A stretch of DNA of 5,757 nucleotides from a bacterium (GTDB lineage Bacteria > Fidelibacterota > UBA2242), in NCBI GenBank assembly GCA_018895675.1, contig JAHIOG010000147.1, positions 1-5,757 on the forward strand, given 5' to 3'. The position numbers and the translations under genes were made by a program. The notes under the pieces are model-generated. The model did not search any database and was not told the DNA's origin. It saw nothing but the letters and a program-made list of their open reading frames with translations. The number at the start of each line of letters is the position of its first letter. Positions within the stretch are counted from its first letter, which is position 1. This document shows, piece after piece, positions 5,714-5,757 of this stretch.

Positions 5714-5757
5714 ATGCTAAAAACAAGTAAACTAATTTCTGAAATAGAATCACTTTC
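5714..5757 (+). CDS. 5' end of a small-protein-like gene, possibly an addiction-module antitoxin, partial
   Basis: The gene runs off the right edge after 14 full codons: MLKTSKLISEIESL. The start is supported by GGAGGG four bases upstream. The phrase LISEIESL near the N-terminus is typical of the putative addiction-module component family (PF09720/TIGR02574 type), whose members then continue with a P-x-E-x-R helix and are followed by a ParE/RelE-like toxin. Fourteen residues are too few to be sure. The upstream palindrome fits an autoregulated antitoxin operon, but that is inference. Confidence 0.5.
   Translation, partial: MLKTSKLISEIESL

Overview
The window looks like a chromosomal accessory region from a member of the FCB superphylum (Bacteroidota, Ignavibacteriota, Calditrichota, Marinimicrobia, KSB1 and relatives), probably environmental. 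Three signs point there: the C-terminal sorting-type domain with a YPNPFNP motif, a giant multidomain secreted protein, and two TAnnTTTG promoter-like boxes just ahead of the genes. The phylum cannot be fixed from this sequence alone. No rRNA, tRNA, CRISPR array or transposase gene was seen.

Layout. (1) 1-179 holds the 3' end of an upstream gene that enters from the left and appears frameshifted near its end. (2) 121-239 and 1697-1815 are two copies of a 119-bp direct repeat (112/119 identical, no gaps). Each carries the last codons of the upstream gene, its stop, and the promoter-bearing spacer that precedes the secreted-protein gene. (3) Between the copies lies a complete gene for an AAA_14/DUF4143 ATPase (373-1626), with an imperfect palindrome near each inner edge (250-269 and about 1650-1680). 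Deleting one repeat plus the insert restores a compact arrangement: upstream gene, 73-bp spacer, secreted-protein gene. The ATPase therefore looks like a later arrival. (4) 1829-5468 is a very large secreted protein: signal peptide, TolB-like propeller, C39-like cysteine-peptidase domain, golvesin/Xly-like domain, PKD domain, three FN3-like repeats and a type IX-type sorting domain. A one-base shift near 5000 stops the frame at 5062 and separates the sorting domain. (5) 5471-5613 is a scar: a short minus-strand remnant resembling the C-terminus of a glycoside hydrolase, fused to a diverged 51-bp copy of propeller codons from 2161-2211. (6) 5714-5757 is the start of a rightward gene with a strong Shine-Dalgarno sequence and a palindrome beside it. 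Its N-terminus resembles addiction-module antitoxin components.

The genes do not form an obvious pathway. The main theme is genome plasticity: an ATPase cassette between long direct repeats, a broken surface or secreted protein, a duplicated coding fragment and a truncated convergent gene. The two apparent one-base shifts could also be assembly errors, and this should be settled before the genes are called pseudogenes.
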